In this document: piece after piece, positions 19,367 through 28,097 of the stretch
Numbering within the stretch: the first letter of the stretch is position 1
Layout of the letters: the number at the start of each line of letters is the position of its first letter
Assembly (NCBI RefSeq): GCF_001426565.1
Contig: NZ_LMFA01000009.1
Coordinates: forward strand, 1 to 64,000
Direction: 5' to 3'
DNA length: 64,000 bases
Source of the DNA: Rhizobium sp. Root482
Lineage (GTDB): Bacteria > Pseudomonadota > Alphaproteobacteria > Rhizobiales > Rhizobiaceae
The notes under the pieces: model-generated
Seen by the model: the letters and a program-made list of their open reading frames with translations, nothing else
What the model was told of the DNA's origin: nothing
Database searches by the model: none
Made by a program: the position numbers and the translations under genes

Positions 19367-20242
19367 ATGAACCTGCGACAGGTCGAGGTCTTTCGGGTGG
19401 TGATGACCAGCGGCACTACGGCGCGCGCAGCGGAGATTCTGCACGTCTCCCAGCCTGCGGTCAGCAAGATGATCCAGGAACTGGAACGTTCGCTCGACTT
19501 CGACCTTTTTCAGCGTATCAAGGGGCGCCTTCACCCCACGCAGGAAGGGCAACTTTTCTTCCGTGAGGTCGAACAGGCTTTTCTGGGACTGGCGCATCTT
19601 CGCGGAGCCGCCGCACGCATTCGTGACTACGGCTCGGGCGAACTCCGGATCGCATGCCTCTCGGCTCTGTCGACCAATGTCGTGCCCCGCGCTTTGCAGG
19701 CCTTCATGGCTAGAAACCCCAATGTCGCCATCACCTTTCAGGCAAGGATGTCGTCCAACGTACGCGATCTCGTTGCGTCCGGGCAGTTCGACCTCGGCAT
19801 CGTTGCCGATGAAATCGACAGCACAGGTGTGGAGGTTGAAGAATTTGCCCGCTTCAGGGTTGCGGTCGCCATTCCTCAAGGTCACCCGCTTCAAGCGCTG
19901 GATGTGATTCACCCGGCCGATCTCGCCGGTCACCCCTTTATTGCGCTTGCTCCAGAGGACACGACGCGTAGGGAAGCCGAAGCTGCATTCGAGAGCGCCG
20001 GCGTTACCATTCGACCCGTCATCGAAACCCCGTACTCCACCACCATTTGTGCGATGGTTGCTGCAGGTATCGGTGTCGGCCTCGTTAATCCATTGACCGC
20101 CGAGCCCTATGTGGATCACGGACTGCTTTTGCGGCCGTTCGAGCCCGCGCTGCATTTTCGTACGCTTATGATCACGCCGCCCAATAGGCTTGCGTCGCAG
20201 AACCTGGAGGAATTCATCAGGGATCTGCGAGCGGCGATCTGA
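19367..20242 (+). CDS. LysR-family transcriptional regulator
   Basis: A 291-residue LysR protein with N-terminal helix-turn-helix (MNLRQVEVFRVVMTSGTTA, then LHVSQPAVSKMIQELERSL) and a LysR substrate-binding domain. The ATG at 19367 is used; a TTG at 19355 would add four residues. Divergent from the metC-M20-aspA operon and convergent with the ABC operon ending at 20272, so the metC operon is the likely main target, and the neighbouring transporter is a possible second one. Confidence 0.9.
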   Translation: MNLRQVEVFRVVMTSGTTARAAEILHVSQPAVSKMIQELERSLDFDLFQRIKGRLHPTQEGQLFFREVEQAFLGLAHLRGAAARIRDYGSGELRIACLSALSTNVVPRALQAFMARNPNVAITFQARMSSNVRDLVASGQFDLGIVADEIDSTGVEVEEFARFRVAVAIPQGHPLQALDVIHPADLAGHPFIALAPEDTTRREAEAAFESAGVTIRPVIETPYSTTICAMVAAGIGVGLVNPLTAEPYVDHGLLLRPFEPALHFRTLMITPPNRLASQNLEEFIRDLRAAI

Positions 20243-20271
20243 CTGGCATTCGATGATGATGGCCATGGCGA

Positions 20272-21048
20272 TCACAGAACCTTGGAGAGAAACGCTGCGG
20301 TCCGCGGATTCTGGGGGTCGGCCAACATGGAACGTGGGTGCCCTTCTTCCATGATCTGCCCCTGATCCATAAAGATGAGGTGATTGCCAACTTCACGCGC
20401 AAAACCGATCTCGTGGGTGACCACGACCATGGTGATGCCGCTTCGCGCCAGATCCTTGATGACATCAAGCACTTCGCCGACCAACTCGGGGTCGAGAGCG
20501 GAAGTCGGTTCATCAAACAACATTACTTCCGGCTCCATCGCGAGCGCCCGTGCAATCGCAACGCGCTGCTGCTGACCACCAGACAGCTGTTCCGGATAAC
20601 GGCCGCCAAATCCACCCAAGCCGACGCGCTCGAGCAATTGGTTTGCCTTGGTTCGCGCCTGATCTTTGCTCCAGCCTTTCACATGCGCGGGACCTTCCAT
20701 GATGTTTTCCAGCGCTGTCATGTGCGGGAAAAGGTGGAATCGTTGGAAAACCATGCCGGTCAACCGTCGTTGGGCGGCGATCTGTCCGGACGAAAGCGGG
20801 TGAAATCGACCGTCCTGCTCGACAAAGCCCTGCAATTCGCCTTTCAGAAGAACACGGCCTGCCGAGATTGTTTCAAGCTGATTGATGCAGCGGAGAAGGG
20901 TTGACTTGCCCGACCCGGATGGACCGATTGCGACACACACCTCGCCCCGGCGCACACGCAAGCTCACCCCCTTCAAGGCATGGAACGGCCCATAGAATTT
21001 ATGAATGTTCTGCATTTCGACGCAGAATTCGGAGATATTGGCGGTCAT
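20272..21048 (-). CDS. ABC transporter ATP-binding protein, polar amino-acid type
   Basis: A 258-residue ATPase of the HisP/GlnQ family: Walker [10 protein letters not shown] (residues about 42-50), signature [15 protein letters not shown] and Walker [19 protein letters not shown]. Together with the single permease and the binding protein upstream it forms an amino-acid importer. The gene starts three bases after the permease stop. Confidence 0.95.
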   Translation of the reverse strand: MTANISEFCVEMQNIHKFYGPFHALKGVSLRVRRGEVCVAIGPSGSGKSTLLRCINQLETISAGRVLLKGELQGFVEQDGRFHPLSSGQIAAQRRLTGMVFQRFHLFPHMTALENIMEGPAHVKGWSKDQARTKANQLLERVGLGGFGGRYPEQLSGGQQQRVAIARALAMEPEVMLFDEPTSALDPELVGEVLDVIKDLARSGITMVVVTHEIGFAREVGNHLIFMDQGQIMEEGHPRSMLADPQNPRTAAFLSKVL

Positions 21049-21051
21049 GAC

Positions 21052-21963
21052 CTACCCCACCCGTGTTGAATGAGCGGACACGCCCTTGCCGAAATGACGC
21101 TCAAGAAAATACTGACCGATCATTAGCAAGCTGGTGATGGCGAGATACCATGTGCCAGCAACAAGCAGCAGGGGAATCGGCAGGTAGAGCCTGTTCGAAA
21201 TCGCGTTTGTGGCAAATGTCAGGTCCAGCGTGAACGGGATGGCCAAGACCAGCGATGTCATTTTCAGCATGCCGATGGTTTCGTTTCCAGTCGGTGGAAT
21301 GATGACGCGCATCGCCTGTGGCATCAAAATCCGCATCCAGATCTTTGCCCGTTTCATGCCGAGCGCCTGGGCAGCTTCGGCTTGTCCGCGATCGATCGAG
21401 TTGAAGCCTGCCCGGAATATTTCCGTCAAATAGGCCGATTCATTGAAGCCAAGTCCGAGGATTGCGGCAATTGCGGGCGTCACAATGTATTTCGTCTCGA
21501 CGCTGATTAATTCCGGACCAAAAGGGATGGACAAGCTGAGATTGGGAAAGAGAACAGCGAAAAGACCCCAGAACAGCAACTGGGTGTAAATCGGTGTTCC
21601 TCGGAAAAACCATACCCAGCCATACGCAATGCCGCGCAGGATCGGATTTTCACTGTCTCGCATGACGACCAGCAAGCCAGCAACAGTGATGGCAACCGTC
21701 ATCGCGACAACTGTGAGGAGAAGAGTCCAGCCAACCCCGCGAATAACCGGCGGCGCAAACAGGTAGGTAAGGTAGACATCCCAATGAAAATTGGGATTTA
21801 CCGATATCGCTTGACCAAACTGAAGGACAAGGACCGCAAGGACCGCGACTGCGATCCATCTTCCCGGATGACGGCGCGGCACCACGACGTTACGCGTGAT
21901 CTCCCGCCTCTCATCGGCGACCGGCTTAAAGCCGGCCCCAATGCTCTCTACCTCGGACGTCAT
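21052..21963 (-). CDS. ABC transporter permease, polar amino-acid type (HisM/GlnP family)
   Basis: A 303-residue permease with an N-terminal cytoplasmic extension and five or more hydrophobic segments. The family loop GFNSIDRGQAEAAQALGMKR (around residues 195-215) contacts the ATPase. The ATG at 21963, four bases after the upstream stop, is preferred over the frame to 22008, which would overlap the binding-protein gene. Only one permease gene is present, so the channel is probably a homodimer. A GC-poor, unusually long N-terminus distinguishes it from the shorter permeases at 38466 and 39185. Confidence 0.9.
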   Translation of the reverse strand: MTSEVESIGAGFKPVADERREITRNVVVPRRHPGRWIAVAVLAVLVLQFGQAISVNPNFHWDVYLTYLFAPPVIRGVGWTLLLTVVAMTVAITVAGLLVVMRDSENPILRGIAYGWVWFFRGTPIYTQLLFWGLFAVLFPNLSLSIPFGPELISVETKYIVTPAIAAILGLGFNESAYLTEIFRAGFNSIDRGQAEAAQALGMKRAKIWMRILMPQAMRVIIPPTGNETIGMLKMTSLVLAIPFTLDLTFATNAISNRLYLPIPLLLVAGTWYLAITSLLMIGQYFLERHFGKGVSAHSTRVG

Positions 21964-21967
21964 TGGC

Positions 21968-22861
21968 TCAGATCTTGACTTCAGGGTTGACAAGGGCCTG
22001 CTCGACAATCACTGAGCCGACGCCCCAGGTATCGAGCAACGACTTGTAAGTGCCGTCGGCAATCAACGAATTGATCGTGTCGGCTATGAGCTGGGTGAGT
22101 TCCATGTCCGACTTGACGACTGCGATCCCGTTCGGACCGTGTTTTGCCAACGGACCTGTTGTCGGCTTGAGGGTATCAAAAGCGCCCTTCGATTGCTTCG
22201 CCGCATAGCCGATACCCGCCTCGCCCGACACCGTGGCATCGGCGCCGCCGGCCGCGACGCGTGTGAGTGCTTCAGGCTGCTTTGAGAACGGAAGGATTTC
22301 GATGGCCGCCTTGCCCTCCGTCTTGCAGCGCTCGCTTTCCTCATTGACGGCTCGCTCGTGATAGCTGCCGGACTGAATCGCGACTTTGCGACCACAGAGG
22401 TCAGCTGGATCGAACCCGCCCGGATTTCCAGCCTTCACCGCCCACATGCTGCCGGTGTCGGCATAGCTGACGAAGTTGACCGCCTTCATGCGTTCCGCCG
22501 TGACGGAAAACGCCGAAACGCCGAGGTCGAACTTGGTACCGAGGGCTGGAAGGATGGCTTCAAATGCCGACGTCTGGAAGTCTATTTTCACACCGAGCTT
22601 CTTGCCGATGGCGTTCGCTATATCGACGTCGATGCCTTCCGGCGTCTGACCATCCTTCTCGCTCAGGAATTCCCAAGGCGCATAGGCCGTGTCGGAGCCG
22701 ATTGTGATGACCCCCGCCGTTTTGATCTTTGCCGGCAGACGCGACGCGAGCGCTTCTTCCACTTTGATGTTGGAGGTATCGAAACTCTGGGCGCAAACAG
22801 ATGTGGCTGCACTCAACGCAACAGCCGCGATTAACGAAGCGCGAAAAACCGAATTGAACAT
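21968..22861 (-). CDS. Amino-acid ABC transporter substrate-binding protein (family 3)
   Basis: A 297-residue periplasmic protein. Start ATG at 22861 with AGAGGGGAAC just upstream; signal peptide MFNSVFRASLIAAVALSAA, cleaved near SVCAQ. The mature protein shows the family pattern ITIGSDTAYAPWEFLSEKDG, GIDVDIANAIGKKLGVK and DLGVSAFSVTAERMKAVNF. Family 3 proteins bind polar amino acids. Divergent from an asparaginase-like gene, so asparagine, aspartate or an acidic dipeptide is a reasonable ligand guess. Confidence 0.9.
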   Translation of the reverse strand: MFNSVFRASLIAAVALSAATSVCAQSFDTSNIKVEEALASRLPAKIKTAGVITIGSDTAYAPWEFLSEKDGQTPEGIDVDIANAIGKKLGVKIDFQTSAFEAILPALGTKFDLGVSAFSVTAERMKAVNFVSYADTGSMWAVKAGNPGGFDPADLCGRKVAIQSGSYHERAVNEESERCKTEGKAAIEILPFSKQPEALTRVAAGGADATVSGEAGIGYAAKQSKGAFDTLKPTTGPLAKHGPNGIAVVKSDMELTQLIADTINSLIADGTYKSLLDTWGVGSVIVEQALVNPEVKI

Positions 22862-23196
22862 TTGATGTTCCCCTCTTGTTATATTTACGATGGGCCGGGC
22901 GCGGCCTCGGGAGGATCGCATCCTCTCCGTCGCAGCAACTATGGGGTCTTCCAGCAAGTACGTCCAATAATAATACTGCGCCACTCAATTCCTGTAGGTT
23001 ATTGCTTACGCAGGCGCACCCACGCTGCTATGACGTGATTTGGTCGAGCCTCTGCCTCGAACGAAGCGGCTTGCATGAGCGCCTGAAAGCAGTCTATGCA
23101 ACGAGCGCAGCCACCCATCCTTCTTCCATTTTCAACCTCAAAACGCCCGGTGCGGCTTCGAGCGCCACTGGGCTTCCCGCTCGGATCAGAACTCAG
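22862..23196. other. Divergent promoter region between the ABC importer and asparaginase genes
   Basis: 335 bases between the two start codons. It is open in the asparaginase frame from 22876, but the extra codons resemble no known N-terminus and I read them as non-coding. An A/T-rich patch (CCAATAATAATACTG, 22964-22978) is the likeliest promoter zone. No clear palindromic operator stands out. Confidence 0.4.
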
Positions 23197-24174
23197 ATGC
23201 TTCCCAAAATTGCTTTCATCGGAACAGGCGGAACTATCGCTTCGATTGGTGCAGACCAGTTCGATCTGCTGGATTACAATGCAAGCGGCGAGCGAGTTGA
23301 TGCGTCAGCGTTGATCGAGCGGACCGGCATTCAGGGCAAGTTTGCGGACATCATTCCCGTCGACATCCGTCAGATCGACAGCACTGCTTTGACCAGCAAC
23401 GACTGGTGGAAGCTCGCTGAAACTTGCTTGAGGATCATGGAAGATCCGGATGTTGCTGGAATCGTCATCGGGCACGGCACCGCAAGCCTTGAAGAAACCG
23501 CATGGGCGCTGTCACTGGTCCTCGACGCGAAGAAGCCGGTTATCCTTACCGGCTCGATGCGACCTCTCACAGGCATATCGACCGACGCGCACGCGAACCT
23601 TGCTTCCGCGGTTAGGGTGGCATCCAACCCCGGTCTTGCGGGTGTGTTCGTCGTTATCAATGACGAGATCCATTCGCCAAGATTGGTGACCAAGACCCAT
23701 ACGCTACGACTTGGAGCATTTCAGTCGCCGTGGGTTGGTCCTATCGGATACATCGATGGTCCGGATGTTCGGCTGATGCGGTGTAAGGAGAATCCACCCC
23801 CGATCTTTGCGCATAGTCTACTTCGAGACCTTCCGCGCGTTGACATCTCTTACAGCTACATCGGAGCGGATGGTGTTGGCATCCGGGCATACGTTGCCGC
23901 GGGCGCGCGCGGAATCGTCTCCGCAGGCTTCGGCCCAGGGATGACAACACCTGCAGAGTCTTCGGCTGTTCTCGAAGCGATCGCCGGAGGGGTCGTCGTG
24001 GTGCAGTCATCAAGGACCCATTCCGGCCTGGTCGTGGATAGCGCTCAAAACAGGATCTCAGGAATTATCGCTGGCAGCGACATCGGGCCGGTCAAAGCTC
24101 GCATACTGTTGGCGCTCTGCCTTGCGCGAGGGGATCGCCAGGAAGAGATCGAACGACAGTTCAAGACCCTTTAG
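23197..24174 (+). CDS. L-asparaginase family protein with altered HGTD motif
   Basis: A 325-residue member of the bacterial asparaginase/glutaminase fold. It keeps the nucleophile region FIGTGGTIAS (second Thr = Thr13), RQIDSTAL, TGSMRP and VTKTHT with the Lys of the second catalytic triad. In the usual HGTD motif the Asp is replaced: the sequence reads GHGTASLEETAW. That Asp helps hold the substrate amino group in E. coli AnsB, so activity or specificity may differ. Start ATG 23197 fits the family; no strong ribosome-binding site is visible. Divergent from the amino-acid importer, with an aspartase gene nearby. Confidence 0.8.
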   Translation: MLPKIAFIGTGGTIASIGADQFDLLDYNASGERVDASALIERTGIQGKFADIIPVDIRQIDSTALTSNDWWKLAETCLRIMEDPDVAGIVIGHGTASLEETAWALSLVLDAKKPVILTGSMRPLTGISTDAHANLASAVRVASNPGLAGVFVVINDEIHSPRLVTKTHTLRLGAFQSPWVGPIGYIDGPDVRLMRCKENPPPIFAHSLLRDLPRVDISYSYIGADGVGIRAYVAAGARGIVSAGFGPGMTTPAESSAVLEAIAGGVVVVQSSRTHSGLVVDSAQNRISGIIAGSDIGPVKARILLALCLARGDRQEEIERQFKTL

Positions 24175-24496
24175 ATTTTAAGCCGCTGACGGGACTTGAA
24201 CCGCTGACCCGGGATGGAGAACAGCGCCTTGTCTTCGAACACGCTGTCATGCATCGGTTCACTCGTCGTATCTTGCCAACCGGCCGCCGGCATCGAGCCT
24301 CCAGATAAGGGGCGGCCACCTCCGAAGCTTTGCTCAGGGTACGGAACTCGATCGCACAGGCCCTGGCAATTTCATCGAAGTGTATCGGACAAGAAGGCGG
24401 CAGTTCACATAATTATTGCGCAGCAAGAATGGCGCGAGATGCAATCGTGCAATTTCGCCACCTTATCACGTAATTTTACTTCCAATCTGCAATCTC

Positions 24497-24509
24497 CAGC
24501 GCTAAGCTG
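24497..24509 (+). promoter_or_regulatory. Candidate first stem-loop of the amide-operon leader
   Basis: CAGC-GCTAA-GCTG forms a short hairpin, extendable by TCT/AGA outside with one bulged C (24492-24512). It lies 20 bases upstream of the terminator hairpin. ANTAR-domain antiterminators bind paired stem-loops with six-base loops; this loop is five bases as drawn, so the assignment is tentative. Confidence 0.35.
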
Positions 24510-24529
24510 AGACAAATAGCCGGCATTCG

Positions 24530-24577
24530 AGCCCCGTTTCGATCGCGTTTTGCAACGCGCATCGCTCGGGGCTTTTT
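24530..24577 (+). terminator. Intrinsic terminator/attenuator in the amide-operon leader
   Basis: Long hairpin: AGCCCCG (24530-24536) pairs with CGGGGCT (24567-24573), and inside it CGAT/ATCG and CGCGTT-TTGC-AACGCG pair perfectly, followed by TTTTT (24573-24577). The amiC-like start codon is only 14 bases further on, so this terminator sits inside the leader of the operon that encodes the ANTAR protein. In Pseudomonas, AmiR releases transcription past such a terminator when AmiC has bound amide. The same control is inferred here. Confidence 0.8.
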
Positions 24578-24591
24578 GTATTGGGACCTCA

Positions 24592-25668
24592 ATGAAACGG
24601 GTGATAGACATAGGCGTGCTCCTATCTCGCAGCGGCATGTACGCAGCGTTGGCGCACGCAAGTCGTCAGGGAGTTCTGCAAGGCGTCACCGAGGTGAATG
24701 CCGATTCCCGGCTCGATGTCGCCTTCCGAGTGGTAGAGCGCGATCCGGAAGGTCGGCTCGACCGCTATGCACCATTGTGCCGCGAAATTCTGAGGGAGTC
24801 TGAAGCCCGCCATATCTTCGGCTGCATCACCTCGGCGAGCCGCAAAGAGGTCATCCCTGAGCTCGAGCGCTACGACGGGGTGCTGTGGTATCCAGTCCCC
24901 TATGAAGGCTTCGAGGCGTCTGAACACGTCGCCTATATGCATGCCTGTCCGAACCAGCATCTGCTCCCGCTTCTCGATTGGGCATTGCCGGCCCTCGGCA
25001 AGCGAGCATACTTCGTCGGCTCCAATTACATATGGGGCTGGGAAATAGCCCGCATTGCCCGAGAGCGAGTAGCGGCATCGGCCGGCGAAGTGCTGGGCGA
25101 TCGCTATCTCGCCGTCGGCGACACCGACGTGGATCACATCATCCAGGAGATCCGCGTCTTGAAGCCGGATTTCGTCCTGAACTCGCTGGTGGGTGACAGC
25201 TCCTATGCGTTTCTTGCGCGACTGGCGGAGCTAAAACAGGAAACGGGGATCGGCAACGGCCTCACCGTCCTGTCCTGCAACTTCACCGAATGCGAAATCA
25301 AATCCGCGGGTGGCGCGGCCGAGGGGTTGGTATCGGCGGGCCCGTGGTTCGAGCCGGATGGCAGTTACGGCGGATCATTCCATGAGATGGCACGCCAGTC
25401 CGTGCATGAACTCGCCAATCTGTTGCACGGCCGTCCGCGCGCAGAAATGCTCCCACTTTCCGACTTGCTGCGTTCCGCCATCACGTCCGGCTACACACCG
25501 CGGCTCGACCCGACGCATCTTCATGCGCGCCAGCCAGCCATCATAGCGCGGCTTGCAGATGGTCGCTTTCACGAGATCAAGCGCCTCCCGGCACTCCGGG
25601 CCGATCCCTATCTCACTCGTCATCCGCAGACCTCCTCCAGCGGCTCCATGCTGAAGGTGGTGTCATGA
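24592..25668 (+). CDS. amiC: AmiC-like amide sensor (periplasmic-binding-fold negative regulator)
   Basis: A 358-residue type-I binding-fold protein resembling AmiC and urea/short-chain-amide receptors: VIDIGVLLSRSGMYAALAHA, VLWYPVPYEGFEASEHVAYM and YFVGSNYIWGWEIARIARE. No signal peptide is present, which fits a cytosolic regulator rather than a transport protein. In P. aeruginosa AmiC sequesters the antiterminator AmiR until amide binds. The stop overlaps the start of the ANTAR gene by four bases, so the two are made together. The ATG at 24592 follows directly on the leader attenuator; an in-frame TTG inside the hairpin (24550) is not credible. Confidence 0.85.
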   Translation: MKRVIDIGVLLSRSGMYAALAHASRQGVLQGVTEVNADSRLDVAFRVVERDPEGRLDRYAPLCREILRESEARHIFGCITSASRKEVIPELERYDGVLWYPVPYEGFEASEHVAYMHACPNQHLLPLLDWALPALGKRAYFVGSNYIWGWEIARIARERVAASAGEVLGDRYLAVGDTDVDHIIQEIRVLKPDFVLNSLVGDSSYAFLARLAELKQETGIGNGLTVLSCNFTECEIKSAGGAAEGLVSAGPWFEPDGSYGGSFHEMARQSVHELANLLHGRPRAEMLPLSDLLRSAITSGYTPRLDPTHLHARQPAIIARLADGRFHEIKRLPALRADPYLTRHPQTSSSGSMLKVVS

Positions 25669-26276
25669 CAGCCATCAGGACGGAAAACCTCGGGGGAGCG
25701 ACAGCCTGGATCCTGCATCGGCCCCACCCGTCGGTGCAGGGGCTCATCCGCCAACTGGGAGTAATTGGACTTGCAGTTCGCGAAGCCTGGCCAGAGTTGC
25801 CGGTCGAGGCGATCGCTGCCGACTTCATCTTCTATGACGCCGACATGGGCCACGATGAGCAGTTCCACTGGTCGTCCGGGCAATCACCGATGCCCATGAT
25901 CGCGTTGATCGGATCGGAAGCGCCGGGTCGCCTTCGCTGGGCCATGGAGATGGGCGCGCATGCGCAGCTCCTCAAACCCATGAGCGACAAGGGCGTATAC
26001 GCCGCCCTCCTCGTTGCGCGCAGCAATTTCGATCGAGCCAAGGCATCAGAAGCCCTAATCACCGACCTGCAGAACCGCCTGTCGGCGCGACAGACGATCG
26101 TTCGCGCTGTCATGATCTTCGTGATGCAGGGCAAGACAGAGGCTGAGGCCTATGACCTTTTGCGCCAGACCGCGATGGCTTGGCGCGTCACAATCGAAAC
26201 CGCCGCCGAGCGGCTGGTGGCGAACCATTCAAATGAGAGGGGCACCGACGATGGCAGACGCATCGATCTCGCCTGA
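25665..26276 (+). CDS. amiR: ANTAR-domain antiterminator (AmiR/NasT-like)
   Basis: A 203-residue protein with an atypical receiver-like N-terminal domain (residues about 10-125; no clear phospho-acceptor Asp cluster) and a C-terminal coiled coil plus ANTAR helices (residues about 130-190: LQNRLSARQTIVRAVMIF, GKTEAEAYDLLRQTAMAWRV). ANTAR domains bind stem-loops in leader RNA and prevent terminator formation. The attenuator at 24530-24577 is the obvious target. Its 3' end overlaps the first transporter gene by 26 bases. Confidence 0.85.
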   Translation: MTAIRTENLGGATAWILHRPHPSVQGLIRQLGVIGLAVREAWPELPVEAIAADFIFYDADMGHDEQFHWSSGQSPMPMIALIGSEAPGRLRWAMEMGAHAQLLKPMSDKGVYAALLVARSNFDRAKASEALITDLQNRLSARQTIVRAVMIFVMQGKTEAEAYDLLRQTAMAWRVTIETAAERLVANHSNERGTDDGRRIDLA

Positions 26277-27150
26277 ACCCTTGGTCGTGCCGGCGGAAGG
26301 ACCTTCGGTCCTGCGCAGGCTAATGAGCTGCAAGCTTGCCGTCTTGGGGCTGCTGATCGTGCTCATTTGCGTCGGCGGCGCGGTCTTTGCCGATTGGCTT
26401 GCGCCTCACGACCCTTATGAGCAGTTCTTCGACGGCCTGACACTCGAAGGCGCGCCGCTACCGCCGAACGAGACTTTCTGGTTCGGGACCGATCTCCTTG
26501 GTCGCGACCTGTTCTCCCGTATCCTTTATGGAGCACAGACCTCACTGATCATAGGGCTTGTGGCCAACGGCGCCGCGCTCTTCATCGGCACGATCGTCGG
26601 CGTGACGGCGGGCTACTTCCGGGGCGTCATCGGCGCCGTACTGATGCGCTTTACCGACCTGATGATGGCGTTTCCGGCGCTGCTTCTGGCAATCTGCCTT
26701 GCCGCGATCTTCTCGCCATCATTGTGGATCGTCGCAATGGTGATCGCCTTCGTGAACTGGGTGCAGACCGCACGCGTGATCTTCACACAGACCTCGTCGC
26801 TCGCCGAACGCGATTACATCGCCGCCGAAAAGACGCTGGGCGCGGGGCACGGCCGTATCCTCTTCAAGCACATCCTGCCGCATCTGGTCCCGACGCTGAT
26901 AGTCTGGGGCACGCTCGGCATTTCAACGACCGTTCTGCTCGAAGCAACGCTGTCCTTCCTTGGCATCGGCGTTCAGCCTCCCATCCCGTCCTGGGGCAAT
27001 ATCATCTTCGAGAACCAGACCTACTTCCAGTCGGCACCATGGCTTGTCTTCATTCCGGGTGCCGCGATCCTGCTTCTCGCACTGGCCTTCAACCTGGTCG
27101 GCGATGCGCTCCGCGACATTCTCGACCCGACACAGCAGGGACGTGACTGA
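26251..27150 (+). CDS. ABC transporter permease, peptide/opine/nickel type (DppC-like)
   Basis: A 299-residue permease with an N-terminal membrane anchor, GTDLLGRDLFSRILYGAQTS (residues about 80-100), typical of DppC/OppC, and an EAA loop AAEKTLGAGHGRILFKHILP. The ATG at 26251 follows GAGGGG by eight bases and lies inside the end of the ANTAR gene; longer in-frame starts have no family support. It is unusual that the C-type permease precedes the B-type one. It forms the membrane channel with the next gene product. Confidence 0.9.
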   Translation: MADASISPEPLVVPAEGPSVLRRLMSCKLAVLGLLIVLICVGGAVFADWLAPHDPYEQFFDGLTLEGAPLPPNETFWFGTDLLGRDLFSRILYGAQTSLIIGLVANGAALFIGTIVGVTAGYFRGVIGAVLMRFTDLMMAFPALLLAICLAAIFSPSLWIVAMVIAFVNWVQTARVIFTQTSSLAERDYIAAEKTLGAGHGRILFKHILPHLVPTLIVWGTLGISTTVLLEATLSFLGIGVQPPIPSWGNIIFENQTYFQSAPWLVFIPGAAILLLALAFNLVGDALRDILDPTQQGRD

Positions 27151-28070
27151 TGGCCGCCTATATTTTCAGACGCCTCGTCCAGTCCGCGCTCATCCTGCTC
27201 GGTGTCTCCTTCATCACCTTCGTACTGCTCTATGTGTTGCCGGCAGACCCGGTGCGGCAAATCGCCGGCCGTTCGGCGACAGCGGCGACGGTCGAAAGCA
27301 TCCGCCAGCAACTCGGTCTCGATCAGCCCTTCTTCGTCCAGTACGGACATTACCTGCTGAACCTCGTTCAGGGTGACTTCGGCCGCTCTTACCTTCAGAA
27401 AACGGAAGTGGCGGAGTTGATCGCATCCCGCCTGCCGGCGACGCTGCTTCTGCTCGTGGCGGCCATTGCCTGCGAACTTCTGATCGGCCTGCCGCTCGGC
27501 ATCGTCGCCGCGCTGAACCGCGGCAAGGCGCTCGACAATGGTCTGATGCTGACGAGCTTCCTGACGGTCTCTGCTCCCCAGTTCGTCGTGGCGCTGCTGC
27601 TGCTCTTCGTCTTTGCCGTGAAGCTCGGCTGGTTTCCGATCGGCGGGTACGGAACGTTTATGCATCTGATCCTGCCGGCGCTGACGCTCGGCATCCTCGG
27701 CTCCGGCTGGTACTCGCGTATCATGCGCTCTTCGATGGTTGACGTGCTGCGCGCCGACTTCATTCGCACGGCACGTGCCAAGGGCCTCGGCCGCAGCAAG
27801 GTCATCCTTGGCCACGCCCTACCCAATGCGATCCTGCCGATCATCGCCATGATCGGTATTGATATCGGCCTGTTCATGTCGGGTATCGTCGTTGTCGAAA
27901 GCGTTTTCGGCTGGCCCGGTATCGGCCAGCTCGCCTGGCAAGCAATCCAGCGCGTCGACATCCCGATCATCATGGGCGTTACGCTCGTCTCAGCCTGCGG
28001 CATCGTCCTCGGCAACCTCGTCGCCGACCTGATTTCGCCGCTCATCGATCCGCGCATCAAGCTGCGCTGA
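27150..28070 (+). CDS. ABC transporter permease, peptide/opine/nickel type (DppB-like)
   Basis: A 306-residue permease with the N-terminal YIFRRLVQSALILLGVSFIT of DppB/GsiC proteins, a periplasmic loop with RQQLGLDQPFFVQYGHYL and the EAA-type segment TARAKGLGRSKVILGHALPN. Start and upstream stop share one base (TGATG), so translation is coupled. It pairs with the DppC-like permease; the importer is predicted to bring in an amide, short peptide or related compound. Confidence 0.9.
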   Translation: MAAYIFRRLVQSALILLGVSFITFVLLYVLPADPVRQIAGRSATAATVESIRQQLGLDQPFFVQYGHYLLNLVQGDFGRSYLQKTEVAELIASRLPATLLLLVAAIACELLIGLPLGIVAALNRGKALDNGLMLTSFLTVSAPQFVVALLLLFVFAVKLGWFPIGGYGTFMHLILPALTLGILGSGWYSRIMRSSMVDVLRADFIRTARAKGLGRSKVILGHALPNAILPIIAMIGIDIGLFMSGIVVVESVFGWPGIGQLAWQAIQRVDIPIIMGVTLVSACGIVLGNLVADLISPLIDPRIKLR

Positions 28071-28097
28071 AACCTTCAACCCAGAGGAGTGAAGACT

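Larger units (their letters stand above)
24175..24591 (+). other. Leader region of the amide operon
   Basis: 417 bases without a gene between the asparaginase stop and the AmiC-like start. The first part (24180-24260) holds GC-rich sequence with a tRNA-T-arm-like stretch that I could not turn into a tRNA. The second half is A/T-richer (24405-24490), a likely promoter zone, and ends in the stem-loops listed separately. Confidence 0.5.

Noticed and set aside
19253-20275. 340-codon open frame opposite the LysR gene
   Set aside because: Shadow frame; the plus-strand protein has an unmistakable LysR helix-turn-helix.
24180-24215. tRNA T-arm-like stretch (minus strand GGTTCAAGTCCCGTC)
   Set aside because: The T-stem does not pair properly and no acceptor, D or anticodon arms can be folded around it. 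Not a tRNA; perhaps chance or a very degraded remnant.
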